In this document: positions 53,510 through 64,000 of the stretch, piece after piece
Position numbering within the stretch: position 1 is the first letter of the stretch
Layout of the letters: each line of letters opens with the position of its first letter
Assembly: GCA_022385755.1 (NCBI GenBank)
Contig: MU278348.1
Coordinates: forward strand, 593,035 to 657,034
Direction: 5' to 3'
DNA from: Trametopsis cervina
Lineage: Eukaryota; Basidiomycota; Agaricomycetes; Polyporales; Irpicaceae
Length of the DNA: 64,000 nucleotides
Translations under genes and position numbers: made by a program
Notes under the pieces: generated by a model
The model's database searches: none
Seen by the model: only the letters and a program-made list of their open reading frames with translations
Told to the model about the DNA's origin: nothing

Positions 53510-56201
53510 TCACATCAGACCACCTGGCATAGTCTGGCTCCTCGACAAATTAGCTCCAGAGGCGGACGCGCCAGGCTGAGGCTCAGCCAAGAGCTCTTCA
53601 ACCACGTCCGCAACAGCTTTGTCCTCCGCCTCACGAGACGTAATGTCGTTCATGCGGTGGACATGGGCAGATACCTTCGCCGGGAGGTTTGCGTGCTTAT
53701 CGGCGGTAAAACCCATCTGTGAGAAGATATGTATGAGTATGTGGCATTTGAACAAGCAGAGCCGGGGGGACACTTACATCAGCAAGCCTCTGCGTGACGT
53801 TCTGGATGGAACGTGGTGTGTTGGAAGACGGAGGTAGGAAAGGGTTGTGGATGCGGGGCAGCGGCGGTCTCGGCAATGGAGGATGCCCGACGTGGGGATG
53901 CCTCTGGTGGGGTTGAGACGACCATCCACCCGTAATATGCATGGTGTTGTACCTGCGAGGAGAGACGGTCTGGATTTCGATGCGAGGGAACGTCCCTCGA
54001 GCATTGCTCACGACTTGCGGGTCAGGCGTGTATCGAGAACGAGAAGGGCCCGCCATGCCAACGTCATTCTGCGTTGCGTCTCTCTTCGTCTCGTCTCCAC
54101 TGGGCTGACTGCTGAATAGGCGGCCATTCGTGAGAAGCATGAAACGACGCCTGAGGACAGGTACGTACCTTTGGCCGCTCACATTCGCCCGCCTTGCTTT
54201 GGCAGCCCTCTTCTGTTCGCGTTCCTTCCGGTACCTCTCCTTCTCCTTCTTGTACATCTCTTTCGCCTTCAGCAGTGCCTCTTTGCTGGCGATATAGGAG
54301 GCTCCCTGCTGTGCTTGAGGATCCTGATCAGCGGCATTCTCTTGGGTAGATGGAGACTTGTCTGCCGGATGAACGGAAGTATCAGGCAAGATACGCTCAG
54401 CTTCCTCAGGTGACGACGGTATTGATGGGGATGATAAACCCCCATCGTCAAGGGTGTCAATCGGTATGTTAACAGTAGGACGCGTAGCGGGCGATCGCGG
54501 GCCGAAGAGCGGTGGCCATTCGCCATCCATACGAGGGGGTCGGGGTGGTGGCGGTGGTGGTGGCATGAAAGGGGAGGCAGGATGCGTAGGCGGAGTAGGA
54601 GGCGTAGGAGGACGAGGAGGAGTGTGGAACATATTCATGAATTCTTCCATCGGTGGCGCGGGCGGGGGCGGAGGAGGTGCAAAGAAAGGAGGATAAGAAT
54701 AGGTCGGAGGCGCGAACATAGGAGGAGGAGGAGGGGGAGGGGGAGGAATATGGAACGGGAATGGACCATGACCGAACCCGAAACTGGAAGACGAAGTGGA
54801 ATGCCTGTGCGGGTGGGAGGCAGCGAACATTGGATCATGAATCGAGCCCAAAGAATCTGGTCTGGGTGGCGGTCTTGCGTGTACATTCTCGTTCTCAGTC
54901 CCGGGGAGCCCCGTACCACGTCGGAATCGACGGCTGGGCCTACTGCCATGATGTCCAGGAGTTCGGTGATGCACTGGGGTGGAGGTGATAGGCTCGTCGG
55001 TGACACGAGAGGTGGTATCAGGAATACCTGTAACACCAGTGAATTGGCCGAACGCGCGGACGACGCTGCCAAGGGCCTCGGCGACACGTCGACCCGCAGC
55101 CTCCTCCGCAGCGCGGTGCATTTCTTCTGCTGCGCTTCGCATATCTTCAGCACTACGCTGCGCATCCCGTCGCAAGCCTTCGGCGGCCCGAGAGACAGCA
55201 TCGCGTTGGGCAGACCAGTAACTCCCATCGCTGGCATTGCGAACGATGTTTCGCATCGCATCCGAGAGCTCAGGGTGCGCCGCAAATACATTGGAGAACG
55301 AGTTCAGAAGACCGGCAATGTCGTTCGCCAAAGAAGCATTGCTGTGCGATGCAGACGGTATGTCCTCAAGGTCGGCTAGAGGGGGGTCAGGGATTTCCAT
55401 CGTAGCATCCTCGGGGTCGTCGACGATTTCCATGTCGGGACGCTCAACAGCGGGAGCAGGCGGTGCCGTCTTGCGCACCCCGAAAGTGTCTTCGGTGCCC
55501 GCGAAGCTCGCATTCCTGACATGAACGGGAGGCTTGTGGGGGACGTCCTCTTCCACCATCGCGACTATGGACGCATGATCGTCTTCGTCGTCTTCGCTGC
55601 TGACCGTAGCCCTCCTTTTACCCTTGTCTGCCTTAGGTGTACTCCTGTCGGACTGCGTAACCGAGGACGCATCGTCTTGGGCGCTCCGCCTTGACATACT
55701 CACGTCACTCTCAACGACTTCGAGGTAGGCATGAGGAGCCGGGCTGTCTTCCGGAATCATAGGAACAAAGAGGCTGGTAGGAGGGCCGTTGAAGGCTGAG
55801 ATATGCTGCCATTCGTCACCCTCGAAGGCTCCACTGAGGCCGAAGGTATTTCGATGGTTAGAGCTCAACGGGGGATGAGGGAGGGGTTTGTCTTCTTCGG
55901 CCGCGCGCATAGCACTGAGGTCGCGAACGGTGAACCGAATGGCCTTCATCGCATCTCCAGAGTGGCCGAATCCCTTCGTAGGGTTGTTGTACTTGTAGAA
56001 GTCACGGAGCTCATCATCCGAGCTCAACGTGACCTCGTCTCCATCGGAGTCAATGTAGGAGACACCGACGTTGCCCTTGGAAATGCCGTACAGCGACTCG
56101 AGCTTGGCCGAGAGTACAGGCCAACCAGGTTGTTCCATGAACATTACGCGGCGGGTGGTGCCCTCCGGGGGTTTGGTAAACTTGAACAATGTGCGAGACA
56201 T
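53510..56201 (-). CDS. PB1-domain protein with UBA-like C-terminus and polyproline region
   Basis: ATG 56199-56201 begins MSRTLFKFTKPPEGTTRRVMF, a PB1 domain: a conserved Lys near the start, WP.L..KL..LYGI, and an acidic SYIDSDGDEVTLSSDDELRDFY motif (the OPCA type). The middle is disordered, with an Ala/Glu-rich helix (SAEDMRSAAEEMHRAAEEAAGRR) and long proline runs (about 54560-54750). A Lys/Glu/Arg-rich helix lies near 54200-54270. The final exon gives LADMGFTADKHANLPAKV and DKAVADVVEELL, compatible with a UBA domain (MGF loop and a final helix), ending at TGA 53510-53512. PB1 plus UBA recalls the autophagy receptors p62/NBR1, but no ZZ finger, FW domain or LIR was identified, so this is only an analogy. 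The apparent start at 56240 is not ATG. Confidence 0.65.
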
Positions 56202-57061
56202 ATTGGTGGTCGTGGTTACGGAATGAGAGGGTGAAGGCAAGCGCCACCTAGAGATGGGCTGTTATATAGGTGGCCCAAACCTAGTAAAGGGACGGGGCGA
56301 AAGCAGTGAGAAGATCCATGGTGCAGCGTCTGCGGAACCCACCGCAGTAGATTAGGTTCTCGGCGCCTTCCGCAGTGAATGGTGTCCTTGTATTGTCGGT
56401 ACCGCCGCTCAACTGAGTCCGTGACCACAGTACTACGGTCAGTATCTGCATGCACTCATACAATGCTTTCTGAATGCTCGCGAGACATGCAAGAAGTCGA
56501 GATACATACGCTGGACGCGTAAACCATGCAGGTATGTGGTAGAAGCAAAGTCGTATCTTTCATGACTGATTATCAGGTGTCGTCTTACTTGCTGTGTAAG
56601 CTTGAGTATTCTGGCACATTATGACTCCAGATAGCAAGACGGGTAACACTACAAGGAGAGCTGACGTGGCTCTATATCCTGGCAATCATCGGGGGGATTT
56701 CCAGATACTGCGGTTGCGCACAGGCCACCACCGGGCTTAGTCTCAGCCCGCGCAGTTCGCAGTAGCGACTAATCCGAGCAACAGATGAGTGGTTCAACTC
56801 GCGCAGTTCAATTCGAATATATGCGACTATTTCGTGTTTTCTACAGTATGTGCTCTTGAGACTATAACGGTGCTTTACGGTTCGAATAACTGGAGGCTGA
56901 CAGCTCCGATATAATAGTACTTCAAGAAATCAATGTGCTCTTCCGGTCCATTCGTACGTTGTCTGCATGATGGTGTCAACATTCCCGGTCGATATCGAGA
57001 GAACTGCTGTCATACCAATCCGAACCAGACCAGACTAGAGCTACGAGAGCTGCGGACCCAT
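56202..57061. other. Intergenic region
   Basis: About 860 bp upstream of the PB1 gene. Short GC-rich stretches near 56700-56780 but no recognisable gene, RNA or repeat. Confidence 0.45.
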
Positions 57062-57253
57062 TTACCATCCACGCAGGATGTTGGCGTCGTTGTGTTCTGC
57101 GGCTATAATAGGACGGGTTCAATATACGACCATAGCTTCAACGTGACTTAGGAAGAGCGTACCTTCCGGAGCGGGAGCCGGCTCAGGAGCAGGTGCAGCG
57201 AACGCACCCATGACGGTAGCGAGAAGAGCAACAACGAGGATGGTGAAGCGCAT
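57062..57253 (-). CDS. Small secreted peptide (about 43 aa)
   Basis: ATG 57251-57253 starts a clear signal peptide (MRFTILVVALLATVMGAFA) followed by APAPEPAPAPE. The exon ends at 57163 before a gtacgc donor. A 60-bp intron (57103-57162) leads to a second exon giving AAEHNDANILRGW and TAA at 57062-57064; 91 plus 41 nt is an exact codon multiple. A further possible splice at the TGG codon would instead give a slightly longer C-terminus ending in Cys. The Pro-Ala-Glu repeat after the signal peptide is common in small secreted proteins of basidiomycetes. No CaaX end, so it is not a classic pheromone precursor. Function unknown. Confidence 0.5.
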
Positions 57254-57312
57254 GTTTACTGGTGTGGTAGCAATGGGACTTTTGCTGAAGTTCCAGGGAT
57301 GACTGGAACGCA

Positions 57313-57320
57313 TATTTATA
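57313..57320 (-). promoter_or_regulatory. TATA box of the small secreted peptide gene
   Basis: TATAAATA-like sequence on the minus strand, about 60 bp upstream of ATG 57253. Confidence 0.6.
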
Positions 57321-58955
57321 CGATAACCTGAAGCCACATATCCAGGAGCGTCTTTTGTTGACCGTCAGGGGTTCCTTCGCACCAATTAATCTGGGCAGCA
57401 GACGGTAATCGAGGCGCGTTCGCAGATGGACGATGGCGCGACAAAAACGGCGGCCGCCACTCTCGATCTATCGCGAGATAGAAGTTTACCTCGCCAGAAC
57501 CCTGTGCGCGTGGCTGGCCAAGCGGGTGCACGGGTACATAGGCTCTCGTGTACGAATGGCACTCGCGACATCGGGACTTGAGATGGGATAAGGTGTGTCG
57601 ATCTTCGATGCTAATAATTGTTCGCAAGGTACTATGGATCTTGGAGCGACGGCGTCGACACAGGAAGGGTTTAACCTCGTAGCCTGTTCACCATCAGTGA
57701 GTCTAAATTAGCCATTAGTGTTTCGGGTAGATGTGTACAGCTATCTACACCCCGAGGTTTTTGTTCGATGTTGGAAATGCTAAACGGTTATCTGCTTATA
57801 CATGCTGCTCATCGTGCGTTGAGCGATGACCGAGGTGCGGAGATTGCTCGACTAGCCTGTTTTCTCAAGCCTAACAATTTCCAATGTCTCGCTAACATTG
57901 TATATTCCCAGAACTTGAAGACTGTATGCCGGTAATACACTTCAAGGTCACCAACCGACGAACACTCAAGTGCACCCGTCAAACTCATGTCCGCATTTTG
58001 GATACGCTCTTCTCATTCGCCCTGGTAGCTATTGTTGATGCACACATTTTCGCGTTTCGCAAGATCGCCGTGTGTGGAGAGACTTGCCAGAAATAAGCAA
58101 TATAAGCATATGGACCGCTCGTGCGCAAACGTACTAGAGAGATCACCGGCATTCACTCAAAGCGCCTGCTGTGTTTCCGATGTACGAACAAAAGACAAGA
58201 TTCTTGCTAGTGGTGCGTCATTGGCTGCGGACACGATAGAGTGGAAAGCGGCCGTACGCCTGTGACTACCGAGGTTCATGTGGTCGGTCACTTCACCTCT
58301 ACTGAGATGCGCCCGTACGCACTCGTCTTGTCCACCGCCAAGTTTTCTGTACATAGTACGTCCCTCCATCTCACCTGTATATGGTTTACCGGCAATATAT
58401 ATGGTTTCGCAAACATCACACTGTGGTTCGATTACGTGCGAGGACTTCAGTTGCATTGGCAGTTCTATCAAGTACACGATGACAGCGATAATGAATAAGT
58501 AGAGAATAAACGTCATGGGAGTAGGATGCAAGCAATACAGAATCTAGTTATGTACAGAAGGTATGTGGTTGTGTTGGACGAGTTGCGCATGTATACATGG
58601 GACAAAGAGCAATGGGGCGTGGCGATCATGGAGATGCATTAGCAACAAATACAGAACAGGAAAGGACGAGGAGGAGGATGAGCAAAAGCAGGTATTATAG
58701 CAATGATGTGCGGGGCAGGATAAGTAGTATCGGACGTGACAGTCGTATTTGTTGTCATGAACTTCGAGAATCGTGATGATGAGGGGGATGTCCGTTCATA
58801 TGAAGCAAAGAAAATAGAAACTAGAAAAAACGGAAGGCGCACCGCTCAACAGTGCAGCCATCCGTGGATACCGTTGGTCTTCACCAGCCCCACAGTGATC
58901 CACCACCCAGACGACGTGACCTTCATCTCGCCTATCTCGGGCTCCAAAGGAAGAC
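57321..58955. other. Intergenic region
   Basis: About 1.6 kb. A 124-codon antisense frame at 58157-58531 starts with a hydrophobic stretch but shows no family motif or splice support, and I leave it uncalled. No RNA gene or transposon seen. Confidence 0.45.
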
Positions 58956-61900
58956 TTAGCGCCGCTTGCTCAACTTCTTCCTCCCCTTATCCACCTCTTT
59001 CTCCCTCTCTCTTTCTCTTTCTCTCTCCCTCTCCCTCTCTTTCTCCTTTGTCTTGTCCCCAGACGAGAACAAGCCAAAGCCCCACCCGCCTCCACCATGT
59101 CCATTTGTCTTTGACGGCGCAGCAGCAACAGGAACCACCACCTTTGACGCAAAGACGGTGGCGTTGGCGCTGTGCGAAGGTGGCACGGACATACTCGCGC
59201 TCCTCCCTTTCGTCCGCATCCTTTCCTTCTCCCTCTCCCTCTCTCGTTCCCGCTCCCTCTCCTTCTCATACGCCAGTTCGCGTCTCTCGAGTTCAGCGAT
59301 GTCCCTCTCGAGCTCTTTGTCTCTGGGCTTCTCTTTTGGCTTTTTAAGCACGCTTCTCCCGGCAGACATCGGTATATTCTGCGCCATTGGCGTAGTGCCG
59401 ACCGTCGCGCCGCGCTTCAGACCTGAAGCAGAGTTGTGCGACGACCAAGCGTTCTCACCGTAGCCACGGTGCGACCCTGCGACAGAGGGTGGCGGAGCTT
59501 CGTTTTGCGGGGGAAGAGGTTGCATCGGCTGGAGTGGCGTCGGCATGACCAGGCGCTTAGGTAAGTAATGCGGCCGAGGAGCTCTGGATGACTGGTGGCT
59601 ATTGACAGACGGCGGTATTGAGCGCGTATATGTGGAAGAGGGAGGAAGCTGGATGTCGGGTGTGGGTGGCGGCTCGGCCGAGAGGAGATGCGGAGCAGAT
59701 GCAGGTTTCTGATACTGAACAGGTTGAGTAGGTAGAGGAGCTGTGCGTGGGCTAGGAGAAGAGTGCGAGCGTGAGAGCGTTGCTTGAGGTTGGCGGGGTG
59801 TTTGCGCGGGTTGGATGATTTGAGGTTGGGGGCGGTGAAGATAGTGTTGCTGATCAACAACAGGGGCTTGCGGAGGGGGAGCACGAGGAATGCTGTGTGA
59901 AGATGAGGAGTGCGCTGAAGCAGAAGGCGGGCCAGATCTCGACGAGCTGGTGTTGTGGCTCGCGTGGCTTGCGAGGGATTGTGCATGTGAGTGTGAGTGG
60001 GAAAGTGGAGGGGGCATTGACGGTCCCGCCTCGAAATGGTTTGACGGTCCTGCATCGACGACCTGGCTCATCATAGACATGCGATATTCGGGATTTCGCG
60101 TTCGTTCCATCTGGGACGGAGTAGGTGAGAACGGTGGAGGGACCGGCTCATATCTCGCAGCAGGACGCATGTGCGCGTTCGTGAATTTCGGTTGCTGGAA
60201 AGGAGACATCGGTGCTTGAGGACTCATCGGAGCAGGGATGATATCGTGCGGAAGGGGCTGAGGGGTCATGATGGGCGGGAAGATCTGTCCTGGCTTCACT
60301 TTGAATGATGTGACGCTCGGATCCATCGGAGGAGGCTTGCGGTGGGACTAAACGTGTGATTAGTGGACGGCCCTTTCGCTCGCAGGAACGGCGAGACTAC
60401 CTTCGTTGACTCATTCGTTCTGACATTCGTGTCATTACCGGCCTGAGCAGCCTGGAGAGACGCGGGGATGAGTAAAGGCTCGCCCGCATGAAGTCTTTCG
60501 TTCATCGATACTCACGAATATTTTAGGACCGCCGGTCTCATTCGGAGCACTTCCGTTCTGCTGCGCTGCGTCTTTTGCGGCTTTGGATATGGCTTCATAC
60601 GGGCCGCCATGATGCCACGCAAAACCCAATGGGTCGGTCTCATCCAGTTCATCGATTTTGTCCAAATCCTTTGGAGGAGTCGCGATCGAGGGTTTGCGTG
60701 AACGACTCTTCTTGATCTCTGAGGGAGCCTGGACTGAAGAGCTTGAGGGCATCGAGGGGAATCCCACGGGGGCCGTGCCGTCTTGAGGTGGTGACTGTTG
60801 AGCGGGTGTGTGTGGCTGCGGCATAGCAATATTGGCTGTGTCGTTTGAGTCTCCAGAAGAGCCGCGTTCCCTGGATCCACTGGGCATCGGCGCAGGAGCG
60901 GATGATGAACTGACCGTGATGCCCTCAGGGGATAATGTGATGCTGACATCCGGCTTCGCGTCGCTTGCGGGCGGTGAACTGACAGTTACCACCTCAGTCT
61001 CCGAGGGTAAGGGAGTATACGCAGGAGGAAAATCCTCAGTCGCTGAAACATTGATTATGTCGCGGACTTTGTCAGTGTCAATTTGGAGGCTCTTTTTCGA
61101 TGAGTGAGAGTGTTTTGATAATTTGGACGATTTGTACGACCCAGCAGACACTCTATCCGACGATGCTTGGGGCGGGGTCAAGGGCTCCTCGCGAGATGAA
61201 GGGGACGACCTTGAAGAGTCTAACGAGTGGGGAGAGCCGGGCGCCGGAGTGAAGATAGCATACTGGGCGCTGTCCGAGTTAGGGTTGGCGACGTATAAGC
61301 TAGACTTGGACTTTGCGGATGACACGAGAGACGTGGAGCTCTTTCCGGGGGTTGCACTCACGTGAACAAAGGAAGACGACGATGACGAGTACGACGACGC
61401 AACTGCAGAGCCGGCGTATAGTGATGCAGCGGAATTATTATGGTAGCTATGGTTGTCTGACGAATGCTGTTTCTTCTGCAATTTTGACATACTTGAGGCG
61501 TGCGATGAAGACTGAGTGACTGGAGGAGGCATAGGTACGACTGGAGCATAGGTCTCAGGTGCATCGTACGGCAGGCGAACACTACCGATGTTCGATGCAG
61601 CAGAAGCACGAGGATCCTGCACGGGGGGTGCGGCGTAAGAGAAACGCGAGTAATGGGAGGCATCCGAGACCGGGCGGCTATTAGAGGGATGCGCGAGTGG
61701 GGGGCCGTAGATTGACGAGATGTCGCGCTGTGGTCTGTGAGAGCTCGATGGGATGACGCGGGGGTCCCTTGCATGATAAGACATATCGTGAGGCTGGGGA
61801 GCACCGTAAAAGGACTGCGGATGTAGTGCAGGGATTTGAGTTGTGGAACTTCTGTAGGGAAGATCGTGAACTCACGTTGTGACTGGGACCGAGCGGGAGG

Positions 61901-62259
61901 ATCTCCTCTCTCGAATCCATCCTATATGCAGTGTAATGGGCATATGGGTTCGCTGGATTCGCTCGTGGGTCGCTGGAAAACGCAGGATCTTGCGGGGGCA
62001 TTGGTGGTGGGACCGCCGGCATCGGTGCACGGTCGTAGCTCATGGGAGACGCCACCGGCTGCGCTGGGATATGCTGAGGATACCCAGTGGGAGACTGGTG
62101 CGGCGGTTGAGGTAGATAGTAGTAAGAGCCAGGTTGGAGGTTTCGTGGATGGCGGGGGTCGGAGGGGTCCATATAGATAGAGCCCCGGCTGTAACCTTGC
62201 TGCTCGTCATGGCTTGCGGGCGGGTAATATTGCTGGTATCCACTCGCGCTGTGGTACAT
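58956..62259 (-). CDS. Large low-complexity protein, possibly Pal1-like
   Basis: ATG 62257-62259 (MYHSASGYQQYYPP). Almost the whole protein is Pro/Ser/Gln/Tyr-rich and disordered-looking. Two ordered-looking blocks stand out. One, near 60570-60660, reads LDKIDELDETDPLGF and WHHGGPYEAIS; the spacing of D.LD...G...HH.GPY.A resembles the core of the fungal Pal1 cell-morphology family, which acts in endocytosis and cell shape. The second reads TSFKVKPGQIFPP, near 60265-60305. The C-terminus is basic with long Glu-Arg-Glu-Lys repeats (about 58980-59060 and 59220-59290), ending KKLSKRR at TAA 58956-58958. At least four exons. The Pal1 link is an inference. Confidence 0.6.
58980..59045. repeat. CT/AG-rich microsatellite within coding sequence
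   Basis: Runs of CTCTCT, CTTTCT and CTCCCT on the plus strand. On the coding (minus) strand they encode alternating Glu-Arg/Lys repeats near the C-terminus of the low-complexity protein. A second, shorter tract lies at about 59221-59280. Confidence 0.7.
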
Positions 62260-62777
62260 GCCTGACGCCGTACCTGAAAAGTCCCACAACCCGACCTGGG
62301 GGTGCAGTTGATTGTGAGGGGAAAGATGGAAGTTGGAGGAAAGATGGGCGGGATGAATGCTGCTGGGAGACCCTCACCGCGTCTCTTGCTGCACAAGGCC
62401 AGAGGCCCTTTCCGCTGAAAAGACCAGCCTCTTCATTGTTCACGCCCACGTGAGCAACACGTGCTCGCGACAGCGCCTGCAGATTCAGGCCGTAAATGTC
62501 AGTGTCCATACCCTCATAACCCCTCATTTCAAGCATCTCGGGTCTTCGACGGCCTGCGCAATACAGAACACAAGATCTATAGTGTTGATAGACAAGCGAA
62601 GACAAAATCACAGTCACGGCCGAAGGGGCATTTTGGCACTGCCGCACGCCGGATCACGCGGAGAGGTGCTGAGTTTGAAACGCGGTCGTGGAGGACCGTG
62701 CTTCAAAGACGCGTCCAAACCGCGTTCACGCTGACATCTATCCCCTCCTTCTCTCGTTTCGTCAGGTCTCATGGGAT
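62260..62777. promoter_or_regulatory. Divergent promoter region, low-complexity protein / SLD2
   Basis: 518 bp between two divergent ATGs. Contains no gene I can support and no TATA box. Confidence 0.45.
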
Positions 62778-64000
62778 ATGGATGTTTCAGCTATACGCGC
62801 AGAGATTAAAGCCTGGGAAAGGGAATTCAAGGCTCTACATGGACGTGATCCTACCATACAAGAAATAAAGGACAGACCAGACATAGGTATGTCCCCCCAG
62901 TTCTAACTGATATCCACTCATCACAACGTGTCACATATCTGAAGCCGAAAAGTATAAGCTCTACAAGAAATTATCGAAGAAACCGAGCGCGTCTGCATCT
63001 GCGTCCACGTCCGCACCTCTTTCGGACGATCGTCGTCGGACACCTCCACGAGACCAGCACCGGCCCTCCACTTCCTCCCTCCTCCTATCTGCCGCTAAGC
63101 ATCGTGCCGTAAGATCGGAAGTACCTTCCTTGACATCCAACCCATTCTCTCCCGTAAAGCAAAGAGCGAAGGCCAGAGACGAGGGAAAGGATAGTCCCTC
63201 AGCTGACTCCATCCCTAATGCAATCCCGTCATTGCTTGCATCTAGCTCACGAACGAAGGCAAACCCCTTTAAGACCCCCTCTAAGCCGAAGGCTCGTGGC
63301 TCATCTCGGAGTATCTCTCTGGCCGTCCTCGACGAAGATCCCTTTCCACTTATTGATGCTCACACGCTCGCATCTTCGTCCCAGAGAAAGCCCTCGCAGC
63401 GGTCCCCGACACCGGAAGATAGCGACGTAAACCAGCGCAGCACTGGTGACAATGGTTTCCGTACCGAGCTGCCGAAGATAAAGCCTGCCGAAGATGCTGT
63501 CACCAGAGCGCGCAAAAGGCTGCGCGGAGAACCAGTTTCTCCATCGCCCGTGAAGGAGAAGCGTCCCCGAACGGCCATGGAACGCGTTTCTTCCGGTCCT
63601 TTCGAACGGGGAAACTTGTTTGATACATTACAGGCCGTGCAGGGGGATGATAGCGATGAAGAACCTGTCAAGAGAGGGTCAGAAGACGAATTCATTGGGG
63701 AAACGCCTGCGAAGCCGATGAGAGGAGGGAAAGCATTTGTGAAGTTGTTCGACGAAGCTGTCCCGGCTCCAGTGTTCCCGCAAGCTAGGCCAAAGCAAGC
63801 AGCAAGGACGAAATCGACGGGTTCTGGCTTATTTGGTTTCGGCTTCGGATCGAAAGTCCCCAGTCGGCCGAACGGTAAACAGAGGACGATGTCACCTCCA
63901 TCTGAGGACGATGAAGAGGATATGGATGTTGATTGGACTGCGCCACAGCCTCGGGGCCCGGTAGGGCTGACGCAGGTGGACAAGACGAAAGGCGATCCAA
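62778..64000 (+). CDS. SLD2: DNA replication initiation protein SLD2 (3' end outside window)
   Basis: A CDK target that, when phosphorylated, bridges to Dpb11 to start DNA replication; it corresponds to the N-terminus of RecQL4. ATG 62778 gives MDVSAIRAEIKAWEREFKAL, then HGRDPTIQEIKDRPDI. A 58-bp intron (62887-62944) leads to AEKYKLYKKLSKK. The W-E-F, GR.PT..EIK...IA.KYK.Y pattern is the conserved Sld2 start. The rest is disordered, with many SP/TP sites (TPPRD, SPVK, KTPSK, TPED, SPSPVK, TPAK), as expected for multisite CDK control. The frame is open to the window edge. Confidence 0.85.

Noticed and set aside
54582..55379. 265-codon plus-strand frame rich in Arg
   Set aside because: It is the antisense shadow of the proline-rich and alanine-rich exon of the PB1 gene.
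58157..58531. 124-codon minus frame with hydrophobic start
   Set aside because: No recognisable domain, no TATA box or splice support; likely chance.

Overview
The window looks like nuclear DNA of a filamentous basidiomycete, most likely a wood-decaying Agaricomycete. Genes lie close together on both strands and are cut by many 50-70 bp GT-AG introns, with no operons. Two adjacent endoglucanase genes carry the fungal cellulose-binding module (CBM1) plus a GH5 catalytic domain, which is typical of wood-decay fungi. The rest is mostly conserved housekeeping genes. I see no rRNA, tRNA, CRISPR, transposase or reverse transcriptase. All functional names come from reading motifs; no search was run.

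Layout. 1-1243: 3' end of a GH20-like hexosaminidase (+). 1723-2724: RNase III-like/dsRBD protein (-). 3434-9812: CHD3/Mit1-like chromatin remodeler (-). 11385-16160: Kelch/coiled-coil polarity protein of Tea1/Kel1 type (+). 16396-21562: RRP5 ribosome biogenesis factor (-). 22084-24334: fucosyltransferase-like Golgi-type membrane protein (+). 24952-26330: Kelch-only paralogue of the Tea1-like gene (-). 27298-27653: 74-residue C2H2 zinc finger protein assembled here from three exons (+). 28127-30414: TGL2-like lipase (-), divergent from S-formylglutathione hydrolase at 30636-31934 (+). 32214-34293: FHA-domain checkpoint kinase of Chk2/Cds1 type (-). 34602-37013: LSG1 GTPase (-). 37320-39106 and 40101-41851: tandem CBM1-GH5 endoglucanases (-). 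42617-43785: Cup1-like LYR protein (+). 43914-48674: exocyst subunit SEC8 (-), divergent from a lipid-droplet hydrolase at 48841-50063 (+). 50312-51179: splicing factor SF3a2/PRP11 (+). 51944-53239: unknown membrane protein (+). 53510-56201: PB1 protein with UBA-like tail (-). About 57062-57253: small secreted peptide (-). 58956-62259: low-complexity, possibly Pal1-like protein (-). 62778 to the right edge: replication initiator SLD2 (+).

The genes serve separate core processes: ribosome assembly (RRP5, LSG1), splicing (PRP11), DNA replication and checkpoint (SLD2, FHA kinase), polarity and secretion (Kelch protein, SEC8, possible Pal1-like), chromatin (CHD), and lignocellulose use (two GH5, GH20). 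No single new multi-gene system is evident. The most unusual signal is gene structure: four unrelated genes contain internal microexons of 7, 8, 8 and 11 nt, two of which encode catalytic residues, and two genes have first coding exons of only 3-4 nt. Also notable are a Kelch module duplicated and cut exactly at its domain boundary, an RNase III homologue lacking its catalytic acids, and the hidden zinc-finger mini-gene.
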